Shown: in pieces, positions 33,662-42,901 of the stretch
How the letters are laid out: every line of letters starts with the position of its first letter
Numbering within the stretch: the stretch's first letter is position 1
The notes under the pieces: model-generated
Database searches by the model: none
Seen by the model: only the letters and a program-made list of their open reading frames with translations
What the model was told of the DNA's origin: nothing
NCBI GenBank assembly: GCA_002683825.1
Contig: NYUD01000019.1
Span: 129,810 to 190,510, forward strand
Direction: 5' to 3'
Length of the DNA: 60,701 bases
From: Planctomycetota bacterium
GTDB lineage: Bacteria; Planctomycetota; UBA1135; GCA-002686595
Position numbers and translations under genes: made by a program

Positions 33662-34843
33662 ATGCCCGTATCCTCCCATCGACTTCCGTCCCACCATCGA
33701 ATCGCCGTGGAAACCGCCTTGGACGCACCGCAAGAGAAGCTCCTTTTCACCCCCGGTCCCCTCAACACCAGTCCCACCGTCAAGCAGGCCATGCTGCGCG
33801 ACCTGGGCTCCCGTGATGATGAGTTCACGGGTATCGTGGCCGAGATTCGCAGCGAGCTCCTGGCGCTCGCCGGAACGTCCGCCGAAGACGGCTTCGATGC
33901 CGTCCTGATGCAGGGGTCGGGGACCTTCGGCCTCGAGTCGGTTTGCGCTTCGGGAATTCCCGCAGACGGCGAACTCCTGGTGCTGATCAACGGGGTCTAC
34001 GGCCGTCGGATTGCGCACATCGCGCGCACCCTGGGCATGGCGGTCTGGGAGCTCGATTGGGATGAGGATCATCCGGTCGCCCCCGGCTCGGTCGAGGAGG
34101 CACTCGTCGAGCACCCCGAGATCTCGCATGTCGCCATGGTCCACTGCGAGACGACGACCGGCATCATGAATCCGCTGCAGGAAGTGGCGGAGATCGTCAA
34201 ATCCCACGGACGGCATTTTATCGTCGATGCGATGAGCTCGTTCGGGGCCGTGCCGATCGACATGTCGAAGACGCCGATCGACTATCTTGTCTCGTCATCA
34301 AACAAGTGCATGGAAGGCGTGCCCGGCTTTTCCTTCGTTCTGTTCCGCACCGAAGTCCTCGAGGCAACCAAAGGCGCCGCGCGGTCGGTGAGCTTGGATC
34401 TGCGCGAGCAGTGGAAGACGCTCGAGGAAACCGGTCAATTTCGTTTCACCCCCCCGACCCACGCGATCCTGGCCTTCAGGCAAGCTCTGCGGGAACTGAA
34501 GAGCGAGGGGGGGCCCGAAGCCCGTGGTTCACGCTACAGCACCATGCAGGAGATGTTGAGCGAGGGCATGCTCGAACTGGGTTTCCAGCCGTACCTGGCG
34601 TCCGAGGTGCAGAGCCCCGTCATCACCACGTTCCGCTACCACAAGGATTCCGCGTTCGACTTCGAGGGCTTCTATCATCGCCTGACGGAGAGCGGCTTCG
34701 TGATCTATCCCGGTAAGTTGTCGGAGGCCGATTGCTTCCGTGTGGGTAGCGCCGGCCAGATAGGCGTCGAAGAGATCATCGCCCTCCTCGTGGCGGTGCG
34801 CACGACACTCGAGGACATGGGTGTCACGCTGACGCCCGTCTAG
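33662..34843 (+). CDS. phnW: 2-aminoethylphosphonate--pyruvate transaminase (PhnW/AepZ type)
   Basis: 393 residues from the ATG at 33662; the frame extends upstream into the divergent gene. Class V PLP enzyme with EKLLFTPGPLNTSPTVKQAM at the N-terminus, cofactor-binding D189 (FIVDAMSSFGA) and PLP lysine K215 (SSSNKCMEGVPGFSF). It interconverts 2-aminoethylphosphonate and phosphonoacetaldehyde. In catabolism it partners phosphonoacetaldehyde hydrolase (PhnX), absent here. The adjacent convergent gene is phosphonopyruvate decarboxylase, so it more likely works in the biosynthetic direction, making 2-AEP. The stops of the two genes are 16 bases apart. Confidence 0.9.
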   Translation: MPVSSHRLPSHHRIAVETALDAPQEKLLFTPGPLNTSPTVKQAMLRDLGSRDDEFTGIVAEIRSELLALAGTSAEDGFDAVLMQGSGTFGLESVCASGIPADGELLVLINGVYGRRIAHIARTLGMAVWELDWDEDHPVAPGSVEEALVEHPEISHVAMVHCETTTGIMNPLQEVAEIVKSHGRHFIVDAMSSFGAVPIDMSKTPIDYLVSSSNKCMEGVPGFSFVLFRTEVLEATKGAARSVSLDLREQWKTLEETGQFRFTPPTHAILAFRQALRELKSEGGPEARGSRYSTMQEMLSEGMLELGFQPYLASEVQSPVITTFRYHKDSAFDFEGFYHRLTESGFVIYPGKLSEADCFRVGSAGQIGVEEIIALLVAVRTTLEDMGVTLTPV

Positions 34844-34859
34844 CACGAGCCAGGTCGAA

Positions 34860-36005
34860 TCACGCCGGATGATCTCGAATCCACTCGCGCAATCGTTGCG
34901 CGACCTCTGCCGGTGTGATCGTCGGGCGCGGGAGCTTACGGTTCGTGCGCGACTGCGTGGGGACATGGACGAAGGTCAGTTCGCCGGTCGGTACGCCGAC
35001 GGAGGCTGACAGGTCCTTGAGGGATTCCACTCGACGCGCACAGGGATAGCCGCAGGCTGCGGCGATCGAGGCGGTGTCGAGCGAGGGTGCGACCGTCGCC
35101 TGGGAACCGGTCGAGTCGTGCACGCCGTTGTCCAGGAGGATGTGCAGTAGGTTCGGTGGGCGCTCGTAGCCGAGGGTTGCCAGAGCTCCCATGCGGATCA
35201 ACAGCGCCCCGTCACCGTCCAGGACGATGATACGCCGATTCGGTTGCGCGCGGGCGAGACCCAAGCCCAGGCTCGACACACAGCCCATCGAGCCCACCAT
35301 GTAGAGCTGGTTGGGTCGATCGCCGACGGCGTAGAGCGCGCGGCCTGTGAAGCCGGTCGTGGTCAGGAGGACGTCGGTCGCGGATGCGCCCTGCGCGATG
35401 GTCTGCAAGACCAGGTCGGGATCGAGGGCGATCGAGTGTTCGGCAGGCGGATCGAGTCGAAGGCTCGGTGGCTTGCGAGGGGCCGTCGTCCGGGGCGCTC
35501 CCTTGGTGAAGCTGCCCCTGCGAACGACCAGGGCATAGGGGGTGTGCTTCGAGTCCATATGGGACTTGGCTCGCTCGAGCGTGGCTGCGATCGCCGCTTC
35601 GTCGGTGGGCAGAAGTTCCCACGGGATGCCCATCAACTCGAAGAGGGCGGGGGTGATCTTGCCCATCCGATCGTGCTGGGGCTCGTCGGGAGCCGCGCCG
35701 GGCTGGCCGCGCCAGCTGCAGATGATCAGGGCCGGGATCCGAAAGGTTTCGGCCAGGGAGGTGAAGGGGTTGACCGCGTTGCCCAGGCCGGAGTTCTGAA
35801 AAAGCACCGCCGCGCGCTGCCCGCCCAGTTCGGCGCCGCATGCGATGGCGAGTGCATCTCCCTCGTTGGCAGCGCCGATGTAGTTGGCTGCGGGCTGGGC
35901 GATGACCGTGTCGATCAGGGAGGTGAACAGTGAGCAAGGGACTCCGGAGAAGAGATCGATGCCGGAGCGCCTGGTTTCACTGAGGAAGGAAAGGGGATCT
36001 ATCAT
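34860..36005 (-). CDS. aepY: Phosphonopyruvate decarboxylase
   Basis: 381 residues. ThDP-dependent enzyme that converts phosphonopyruvate to phosphonoacetaldehyde, pulling the PEP mutase equilibrium forward. Visible features: the start FSGVPCSLFTSLID, the catalytic Glu E48 in GAANEGDALAIACG, FQNSGLGNAVNPFTSL, and the ThDP motif GDG (264-266) followed 27 residues later by N293 (ILLDNGVHDSTGSQ). These are typical of Ppd/AepY. The partner PEP mutase (aepX/ppm) is not in the window, so the pathway's first gene must lie elsewhere or the enzyme takes phosphonopyruvate from another source. Divergent from the asparagine-synthase-like gene. Confidence 0.9.
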   Translation of the reverse strand: MIDPLSFLSETRRSGIDLFSGVPCSLFTSLIDTVIAQPAANYIGAANEGDALAIACGAELGGQRAAVLFQNSGLGNAVNPFTSLAETFRIPALIICSWRGQPGAAPDEPQHDRMGKITPALFELMGIPWELLPTDEAAIAATLERAKSHMDSKHTPYALVVRRGSFTKGAPRTTAPRKPPSLRLDPPAEHSIALDPDLVLQTIAQGASATDVLLTTTGFTGRALYAVGDRPNQLYMVGSMGCVSSLGLGLARAQPNRRIIVLDGDGALLIRMGALATLGYERPPNLLHILLDNGVHDSTGSQATVAPSLDTASIAAACGYPCARRVESLKDLSASVGVPTGELTFVHVPTQSRTNRKLPRPTITPAEVAQRLREWIRDHPA

Positions 36006-36033
36006 CTTTTCCTGACGGCGAGGAGCAGCGGAT

Positions 36034-36053
36034 ACCGATGGAGTATAATCGGT
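36034..36053 (+). promoter_or_regulatory. Consensus -10 TATAAT inside a 6-bp inverted repeat
   Basis: TATAAT (36044-36049) is a perfect -10 box about 105 bases before the asparagine-synthase-like start. It is embedded in ACCGAT (36034-36039)/ATCGGT (36048-36053), a perfect inverted repeat that overlaps the box, as an operator would. No good -35 sits 17 bases upstream, which is consistent with an activated promoter. Confidence 0.45.
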
Positions 36054-36153
36054 GCCAGGGGGGAAACGGCCCGATCGGCAAAGCTTGGCCGAACGAGCGA
36101 TTATTGATATTTCTGCCGACCTACCAGAGCCCTCCGCGAGATCGGCCCGCTAG

Positions 36154-37920
36154 ATGAGAATTGCCCTCACTTGGAAACCCAAGGGTGAACGGCCGGGACC
36201 TGACCCCGGAAAGGTTGCTGACCGTTTGGCGATGCGCTTCGGATCTCTGTTCAAGAAGCCGCCGAAGCCGGAAGTGCACAGCGCCGGGGCCAGCCATACG
36301 GCCATTTTGCAGCTCGATGTGGTCGGTTGGAAGCAGAGCTTCCTGGAAGAGAGCGGGGGCGACTTTGCGTTTGCGACCGACTACCCTCTGAACGCCCGGC
36401 CGCTCATCAGGGCGCAGAAAGGCGAAGGCGTTCTTCTGCCCCTGGGACGCGAGCTGGAAGCGGATCCCGCACCGATTCTGCGAGAATTGGCCCCGCCGAT
36501 GGCGATGATCTGGAGCCGCGGGGACGCGCTCTTCCTGCAAAACGACGGTCTAGGTCAGGGGCAGTGGTTCGAGTACGAGGACGATCACCTCTGGGCTGCG
36601 ACCAACCGGATCGGAGCCCTGAGTGCCCTCGGGATTTCGCTCGAACCCGTTCCCCTGGACTGGGCCGTACGTTTCACACTCGGCTGGTTTACGGGCGAGT
36701 CGACGGGCTACCGGGGTGTGCGTTTGTTCCGACCTGGAACTCAGATCCGCCTCGATGCGGAGGGGATCCATCGCCGCCGAACAGAAGTCCTTGGCGAGTG
36801 GATTCGGCCCCAGCCGATGACTCCCGAACAATGCCTGGAACTGGCCCGGACCTCGTTCGAATCCGTGTTGCGAGAATCAGCGGACCAGTGGGACAACGTG
36901 AGCGTCGGCTTATCGGGTGGTTGGGACAGTCGTGCGGTCGTTGCGGTGTTGCGGACCCTGGATACGCAGTTCGAGCTGCGCGTCCGCGGCCATCCCAAAC
37001 GCTTGGATGTGATGATCGCCAACGAGCTGGCCCGCATCGCCAAGTTGCCCATTCGCATCAAGACGAAGGGGGGAGTGCCTCCAACGACGGCCGAAGATTG
37101 TCGTTCCTGCATCGAGCGGGCTTTGCTCTGGCAAGGCGGCCACATGACGCTGCTTAAGCACAAGACGTTCCTCGCCAAACGTGGCGTCATGGACGGCGGC
37201 GTGGTCAACGTCATGGGACAACATTCCGGCATAGGCAAGGGGGACTTCGCCAGCAGGATCCACGCGGAGGATCTGTCCCCGGAGCAATATGAGGATGCTC
37301 TTCTGGATTCGTTGATGGAGGAGGCGCCGCCTATTCTTCGCGAAGAGGTCCGTGGTCCTGTGCGAGAGAAAATCCGCGAGGCGTACCGCGAAGCCGACGC
37401 TTACGATCTGAAAGGACTGCAGCGGCTGCATTTCTTCTTCCTGTTCGAATACACGCGTCGTTGGGGTGCTGCAACCATCAACGCCCAAAACGGAATGGTC
37501 GTCGCACCGTTCCTCAATCCGGGCCTGATTCGGGCGGCGTATGCCTTCCCCGGCGAGCGTCTGCCCGCAAAGCCGTTCCACAGCTACATCACCGAACACT
37601 ATGCGCCGGACTGGTCAACCTACCCGTACGAGAGTCAGTTCACCTACCAACAGGTGCTGGACGGTACGGGAATTCCTCCGGCTGACGTACAGATCGACGA
37701 GGAAAAAGACCTTCCCTTGTGGCGACGTGGAAAGCGTTGGAGCAAGTACAACCAGGCGCTCTATTGGGATCTGGTGAGTGCATCTCTGGTCAAAGAAGCC
37801 CTGGCGAGCGACGGATGGTGGCGCGAGATCTTCGATCGTGCCAGCGCTGCGGAAGAATGGAACCGGACCAAGGGTGTCGCGGACGCGCTCGTGGTCGCGC
37901 ACCTCCTGCCCGACAGATAG
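36154..37920 (+). CDS. Asparagine-synthase-like protein without the glutaminase cysteine
   Basis: 588 residues. The PP-loop ATP-pyrophosphatase motif is SGGWDSR at about residues 254-260, followed by an Asn_synthase domain (HPKRLDVMIANELARIAKLPIRIK). The N-terminal about 220 residues resemble a glutamine amidotransferase fold, but no Cys follows the initiator Met (MRIALTWKPKG), so glutamine hydrolysis is unlikely. Such AsnB-like proteins are frequent in polysaccharide and natural-product clusters, where they form amides or adenylate carboxylates. It lies between phosphonate genes and a sulfatase/kinase/exporter group and may modify the exported product; this is inference from position. Confidence 0.8.
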   Translation: MRIALTWKPKGERPGPDPGKVADRLAMRFGSLFKKPPKPEVHSAGASHTAILQLDVVGWKQSFLEESGGDFAFATDYPLNARPLIRAQKGEGVLLPLGRELEADPAPILRELAPPMAMIWSRGDALFLQNDGLGQGQWFEYEDDHLWAATNRIGALSALGISLEPVPLDWAVRFTLGWFTGESTGYRGVRLFRPGTQIRLDAEGIHRRRTEVLGEWIRPQPMTPEQCLELARTSFESVLRESADQWDNVSVGLSGGWDSRAVVAVLRTLDTQFELRVRGHPKRLDVMIANELARIAKLPIRIKTKGGVPPTTAEDCRSCIERALLWQGGHMTLLKHKTFLAKRGVMDGGVVNVMGQHSGIGKGDFASRIHAEDLSPEQYEDALLDSLMEEAPPILREEVRGPVREKIREAYREADAYDLKGLQRLHFFFLFEYTRRWGAATINAQNGMVVAPFLNPGLIRAAYAFPGERLPAKPFHSYITEHYAPDWSTYPYESQFTYQQVLDGTGIPPADVQIDEEKDLPLWRRGKRWSKYNQALYWDLVSASLVKEALASDGWWREIFDRASAAEEWNRTKGVADALVVAHLLPDR

Positions 37921-38029
37921 GGAATCCGGTTACAGCCCCGCTTCCCTGTCTCCAAAAAAGGCCCTTTGGACCCTGGGATAAGACGGCAGGGATATCGTTC
38001 TGTTCAAGATCGAGCTAGTCTGGGGAGGA

Positions 38030-39820
38030 ATGCCCAAGCCCCCTCCCGTTCTCCCGGCGTGCGTTCTGGTTCTGTTTGCTTCGGCTGCCGTTGCACAGCT
38101 CGGTGATCGCCGTGCTTCGCCAGGTGGTCCTGTCACCCGCGAGCTTCAGCCGAGGATCGACACCAACATCCTCATCATCGTTGCGGACGACCTCGGTGTG
38201 GACTCGCTGTCCGTCTACGGCGAAGGCAACGATATCCCTCCCACCCCCAACCTCGACACCCTCGCAGCGGGGGGGGTCCTGTTTCGTAACGCCTGGGCGC
38301 AGCCGACGTGCTCGCCGACACGGGCAACCCTGCAGACCGGCTTGCACGGCTTCCGGAACGGGATAGGCACGAGCATAGCCTCATCGCAAGACACGGTGGG
38401 GCTTTCCTTCGACCTGATGAGCCTGCCCAAGATGCTCGATCTGGGCACCGGGCTCGGGTACGCCCACGCCGCGATCGGAAAGTGGCACCTCTCCGGCCAA
38501 AATGCTGACCAATTGGCTCCCAACCTCACGGGCTATGAGCACTTCGCGGGAACGCTGGAGGGGCAACTCGGGAACTACTTCAGCTTCGACAAGGTTGTAA
38601 ACGGCGTGACGGTGCCGGTTTCCAACTACGCAACCTCGGAGGTCGTCGACGACACTCTGGAGTGGATCGAACAACAGACGAAGCCCTGGATGTGCTACGT
38701 GTCCTTCCAGGCTCCGCATGCGCCCTTCCACGCACCGCCGGCCTCCCTGCACAGCCAGACCCTGGCCGACGGTGAGCCGCGCACATCCTGTTCCGACACT
38801 TCGGGACTCGATCCGCGACCGTTCTTCAAGGCGATGGTCGAAGCGATGGATACGGAGATCGGCCGTCTTCTGACCGGCATCCCTCCGTTCGATCTGAGGA
38901 AGACAACTGTGATATTCCTCGGAGACAACGGTACGGACTTTTGTCTGGGGGTTTCGCCCTTTGACGGGCCGGCAAAGTCCACGCTTTACGAGGGCGGTCT
39001 CAACGTCCCGCTGATCGTCTGGGGAGCGAACGTTCCGCGTCCGGGAGAGAGTCAGGCGCTCGTGCAGACCACAGACCTCCTCGCCACGGTCGCGGACCTG
39101 GCAAGAATCGACCTCGCCGAGTTGTTGCCGGGCGAAACCTTCGATTCCGTCAGCATGCTGCCGTACTTCAGCCAGCCCCATCTGCGTTCGATTCGCGAGT
39201 CCTTGTTCGTCGAGATCTTCAATCCCAACGGGGCGGCGGACTTCAGCATCCCGCCCTGTTCGCCATCCTCTTGCCAGGAGGACACGGGCTACGGAACGCC
39301 CGCCGGACCGGCGCTGAGTTCCTGCGGTCCACCGCTCTTCGGTATCTACGTGGCGAACTTGGTTCCGTTGCAAGTGACGGGGGCACCGCCGAACGCGCTC
39401 GCGACCCTGCGCATCGGCCCGCTGCGCCCGGCGTTCGATCCGATCCTGGGTGCCGAGGTTGTCTCCCTGTTCCCGGCTGCATCGCTGAACTTCGTCACCG
39501 ACGCTTCGGGCAATCTCAACGCCTCCGTGTTCACCGGAGGGATCTCGCAAGAACCCTACTACCAGTTCGTCTTTGAGGACCCGATGCAGCCCACGGGATT
39601 CGTCGTTTCAAACTCCCTGCGGATGGAGTTTCTCGACACCCGCATGTTCGCCATTCGTGACGAGCGCTACAAACTGATCCACTTCTCCAGCTGTCACCAA
39701 GAGCTGTACGACCTCCAGAACGATGGGTTTGAACAAAACGACCTCTCGAGTGCCGGCCTGACGCCGGATGCCGCCGGCAGGGCGTATGACCTTTACCGGA
39801 CTGCGGTCGGCCTCAGATAA
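38030..39820 (+). CDS. Secreted sulfatase, second copy (CSPTR type)
   Basis: 596 residues. The signal peptide PPPVLPACVLVLFASAAVAQ is followed by the family start IVADDLGVDSLSVYG. The formylglycine motif reads CSPTR (C94), a valid CxPxR with Thr in place of the usual Ser. Later motifs (IGKWHLSG, FLGDNGTD, YEGGLNVPLIVWG, DERYKLIHF) are intact. An extra domain of about 130 residues rich in Pro and Gly (about 395-525) interrupts the C-terminal part, unlike the first sulfatase. A GGGGAGGA directly precedes the ATG, an unusually short spacing. The last eight bases overlap the convergent kinase gene. Confidence 0.88.
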   Translation: MPKPPPVLPACVLVLFASAAVAQLGDRRASPGGPVTRELQPRIDTNILIIVADDLGVDSLSVYGEGNDIPPTPNLDTLAAGGVLFRNAWAQPTCSPTRATLQTGLHGFRNGIGTSIASSQDTVGLSFDLMSLPKMLDLGTGLGYAHAAIGKWHLSGQNADQLAPNLTGYEHFAGTLEGQLGNYFSFDKVVNGVTVPVSNYATSEVVDDTLEWIEQQTKPWMCYVSFQAPHAPFHAPPASLHSQTLADGEPRTSCSDTSGLDPRPFFKAMVEAMDTEIGRLLTGIPPFDLRKTTVIFLGDNGTDFCLGVSPFDGPAKSTLYEGGLNVPLIVWGANVPRPGESQALVQTTDLLATVADLARIDLAELLPGETFDSVSMLPYFSQPHLRSIRESLFVEIFNPNGAADFSIPPCSPSSCQEDTGYGTPAGPALSSCGPPLFGIYVANLVPLQVTGAPPNALATLRIGPLRPAFDPILGAEVVSLFPAASLNFVTDASGNLNASVFTGGISQEPYYQFVFEDPMQPTGFVVSNSLRMEFLDTRMFAIRDERYKLIHFSSCHQELYDLQNDGFEQNDLSSAGLTPDAAGRAYDLYRTAVGLR

Positions 39821-41105
39821 TCGCCTGCGCGCGTTCCAGGCACCGAGCTGCGCGACCCACGGCTCCCTTTTCCAATCGGCGAATGGTGGCTGCACCACGC
39901 CTGATCAAGTCGTCGGCGACACGACGCTTGAGATGATCGTCAACGATGGTGCCACCGCCCTCCGTGTATCCCTCGAGCAGGGGCGATGCGGCCTCTTCAA
40001 AGGACAGTTCTTCGTCTTCGAACAGGTGGTCCGCGATCCAATTTGCAACGTCGGTGGTGGGATCCCCGGGGCCCAGGCGATCGAGATCCAGGAGTGCTGT
40101 GGAGTGACGGCCCTGGCGCTCGATCAGCACGAGCTGGTCGGGGTGAAAATCTCCGTGAATCCACGTCTTCGACCGTGGCTTGAGGTCGTGGAGACCCCGG
40201 TATCGATCCCTGAGTGCAGTGTCGATGGAAAAGAGCGGACGCAGATCCTGGCCCGACCCCGACGACGCTTCTCCGGTTTCACCAGGCAGCGCGAGGGCGT
40301 GTAGGTTGGCCAGGGCGACGCCCGCCGCCCGGGCGTGGGAGAAATCGCCCGATTCGTAGCCCTTTTTCACGTCCCACCATTCCTCGATCAGGATTCCGTA
40401 GCGCTCGTGAAAACCCAGCAGTCGCGGAACAAACGGAGTTTCTCCGGCGGCGTCGAACACGGCTTCGAGATCCCTACGGGCCGTGGAGATGCGTAGAGCT
40501 TCCTCGAGAGGCAGCACCCGTGCAGCCAGGTTGATGCGTGTACGAGCGGTGTCCCGCAACTTCAGACGCGCGCGGAACACCGCGCGACGCTCGGCCTTGT
40601 AGCGCAACGGTTCGTATTCACTCTTGCGACGCCGTATCAGACCGGGTTCGGTGATTCCGGATTTCTTGACCAGGCTGGCAAAGCGTTTGACGTTCAGCAG
40701 AAAGGCCACGCCCGGGAGCTCTCGGTCGGCGGCCGGGCACCACAATGACAGAGACTGATCGGGCAGTATCACGCGCGGGTGCAGGCGGGGTGATAAGGAC
40801 TGTAGTTCGGCCGAGTTATCCTTTCGTTCAGCCAGATGGCGAACCTTGTCTCCCGTGTAGCGTTTTGAGACGAGCGTTTCCTCGTGCCCATCGCTCCAGC
40901 GCAAACGATAGGTGCATGTGATCGAGATACCGGGCTTCCAGCGCGCGTAGTCCCATGTGATTTCCGTGGGAGGCGCGGCATCGGGAACGAGCACATGTGC
41001 CGTCAACAGATCGGCGACCTCCTCCACCGCGGGAGGAGAGAGTTCCGCCTGCCCGGATCGGGCGGGCAGTTCGGAGTCCCGCACCCAGTTACGGAGACCG
41101 GTCAC
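39813..41105 (-). CDS. APH/choline-kinase-family phosphotransferase
   Basis: 430 residues. Kinase-like fold with the Brenner motif HGDFHPDQLV and the metal-binding LLDLDRLGPGDPTTDVANWI near residue 330-350, as in aminoglycoside and choline kinases. The N-terminal about 180 residues hold a nucleotide-binding lobe (ITCTYRLRWSDGHEETLVSKRY). It shares an ATGA overlap with the ABC exporter gene upstream on the same strand and overlaps the convergent sulfatase stop by eight bases. In this setting phosphorylation of a small alcohol, sugar or lipid head group is more likely than antibiotic resistance. Confidence 0.83.
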   Translation of the reverse strand: MTGLRNWVRDSELPARSGQAELSPPAVEEVADLLTAHVLVPDAAPPTEITWDYARWKPGISITCTYRLRWSDGHEETLVSKRYTGDKVRHLAERKDNSAELQSLSPRLHPRVILPDQSLSLWCPAADRELPGVAFLLNVKRFASLVKKSGITEPGLIRRRKSEYEPLRYKAERRAVFRARLKLRDTARTRINLAARVLPLEEALRISTARRDLEAVFDAAGETPFVPRLLGFHERYGILIEEWWDVKKGYESGDFSHARAAGVALANLHALALPGETGEASSGSGQDLRPLFSIDTALRDRYRGLHDLKPRSKTWIHGDFHPDQLVLIERQGRHSTALLDLDRLGPGDPTTDVANWIADHLFEDEELSFEEAASPLLEGYTEGGGTIVDDHLKRRVADDLIRRGAATIRRLEKGAVGRAARCLERAQAII

Positions 41106-42901
41106 GATACCTCGGCCGTCGATCGCACGACTTCGCGATAGAGCGGCAACGCCTCGAGCAGTTCGGAATGGCTTCCCTGGGCGACCTTGCGTCCCTCGTC
41201 CATGAAGCAGATCGTGTCGTAGTAGTCGAGCCGTTCAAGGTCGTGGGCGATCACAATCAAGATTCTCTCGCGCGCGAGTTCGTGCAGGGTGTCGCTGACA
41301 TGCTTGGAAGCGATGCGGTCAAGGCCCGCGAACGGTTCGTCGACGATCAGGACGCTGGCGCTGCGGAGCAAGGTGCGCGCGAGGGACAAACGGCTTTCCT
41401 GGCCCCCGGAAAGCCCTGCCCCACTGGTTCCCAGTTCGGAGTCCAGGCCGTCGGGCAAGCCCTCGACGAACCCGCGTGCGTCGGCGGCTTCAAGAGCTCG
41501 CCAGATATCCTCGTCGGAGGCTTCCGGAGCGCCCAGAAGGAGGTTCTCGCGAATCGATTCCCCGAAGAGGCTCGTGCGCTGCAGGGACAAGGCCACGCAG
41601 CCGCGGACCGAGTCGACCTCGAACGTCTTCAGATCGACATCGTCCAAAAGGACCCGTCCGGCACCGGGGTCCATCAAGCGCATGGCCAAGGAGGCGGCAG
41701 TCGACTTCCCGGCCCCGCTGCGACCGACCAGGGCTGCCAACTTGCCGCGTTCAAAGTGCGCGCTGAAGTCGGTCAGGGCGGGCTTGGCTTCTTCGTAGTT
41801 GAAGTCCACGTTTTCGAAAGTCAGGGTTCTGGGTTTCTCCGGAACCGGAGGTGCTCCCGGTTCGCTCGTCACATCGGGAGACTGCTCGAGGATCGTCAGA
41901 ATCCGTTCGCCGCAGGCCGTTCCCTTGGCGATCTTCGTTGCGTGCCGCGAAGCAGAACGGATGGGCTTCAGCAGATTGCGTACGAGCGAAAGGAAGTACG
42001 TCAATTCCCCGATCGACATCCCGTCGGGCCCGACACGAAAGGCCCCCATGAGCAGTGTCAAACCCAAGGCCAACCCCAGGAGCGATTCGACCGATCCGGA
42101 TAGCTTCGCCCCGAGCTTGGTGGCCTTGAGCCCGGCCCGTGCCGAACGGCGATTCGAGCGGGCGAACCGGCGTACGACCTGATCCTCGCCTCCGAGGGAT
42201 TGGATCGTTTCGGAGGCGGCAATGGCTTCGTGCAGGTAGTCCGCCAGATCGCCCTCCTTGCGACGTTGCTTGCGGACGGCGACGTGGATTTCCTTGGAGA
42301 TCAAACGCACGACCAGGAAGACGATGGGCAGCGCTCCGAGGACGACGAGGGTCAGAAACCAATCGAACACGAACATCAACGCGACGGTTCCGACGACGAA
42401 CAGGCTGCGCGTCAGGAGTTCGATCATGGAGCCGACCATCATGCCGCTGACCATGGGAACGTCGCCCATGAGTCTCACGAGCAGGTCGCCGGACTTGTGC
42501 TTGGCGTGGAACAGCGGCGAGAGGCGCGACAGGTGTTCGAAGATGCGGAAGCGCAAGCCGCGCGTCAGCTGGTGGCTGACTCCGGCCATCCCGACCTCGC
42601 GCAGGTACTGAAACAGCGCCCGCAGGGCGGCGATCAGGAAGGTCCCGATCGCTGCCGCCCAGATCACGAAGCTCGGAGAGAATCGGGCGTCCGAGCTGCC
42701 GTTATCCGTCAGCATGGGAACGAGCGCGTCGTCGAGGATCCACTTGATCGGCAGCGGTCGCGCCAGCTCGAAGGCGATCACTACGCCCGAATAGACGAGC
42801 GCCATTACGTACTGGCCCCTGAAGGGTCGCAGGTCCTGGAGAAAGTGGCGGCCGACCTTCAGGCCCTGGAACCACTCGAGCACCTTTTCGGTAGGCTTCA
42901 T
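41102..42901 (-). CDS. MsbA-type ABC exporter (fused membrane and ATPase domains)
   Basis: 599 residues. The N-terminal about 320 residues form a six-helix type-1 exporter domain; the C-terminus is an ATPase with Walker A GRSGAGKST, Q-loop in VALSLQRTSLFG, signature LSGGQESRLSLARTLL, Walker B VLIVDEPFAGLD and the switch histidine in IVIAHDLERLDYYD. This half-transporter should act as a homodimer exporting a lipid, glycolipid or peptide. It overlaps the kinase gene by four bases (ATGA), so kinase and exporter are made together. Substrate unknown; the phosphonate and amide-forming genes nearby are the best hint. Confidence 0.9.
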   Translation of the reverse strand: MKPTEKVLEWFQGLKVGRHFLQDLRPFRGQYVMALVYSGVVIAFELARPLPIKWILDDALVPMLTDNGSSDARFSPSFVIWAAAIGTFLIAALRALFQYLREVGMAGVSHQLTRGLRFRIFEHLSRLSPLFHAKHKSGDLLVRLMGDVPMVSGMMVGSMIELLTRSLFVVGTVALMFVFDWFLTLVVLGALPIVFLVVRLISKEIHVAVRKQRRKEGDLADYLHEAIAASETIQSLGGEDQVVRRFARSNRRSARAGLKATKLGAKLSGSVESLLGLALGLTLLMGAFRVGPDGMSIGELTYFLSLVRNLLKPIRSASRHATKIAKGTACGERILTILEQSPDVTSEPGAPPVPEKPRTLTFENVDFNYEEAKPALTDFSAHFERGKLAALVGRSGAGKSTAASLAMRLMDPGAGRVLLDDVDLKTFEVDSVRGCVALSLQRTSLFGESIRENLLLGAPEASDEDIWRALEAADARGFVEGLPDGLDSELGTSGAGLSGGQESRLSLARTLLRSASVLIVDEPFAGLDRIASKHVSDTLHELARERILIVIAHDLERLDYYDTICFMDEGRKVAQGSHSELLEALPLYREVVRSTAEVS

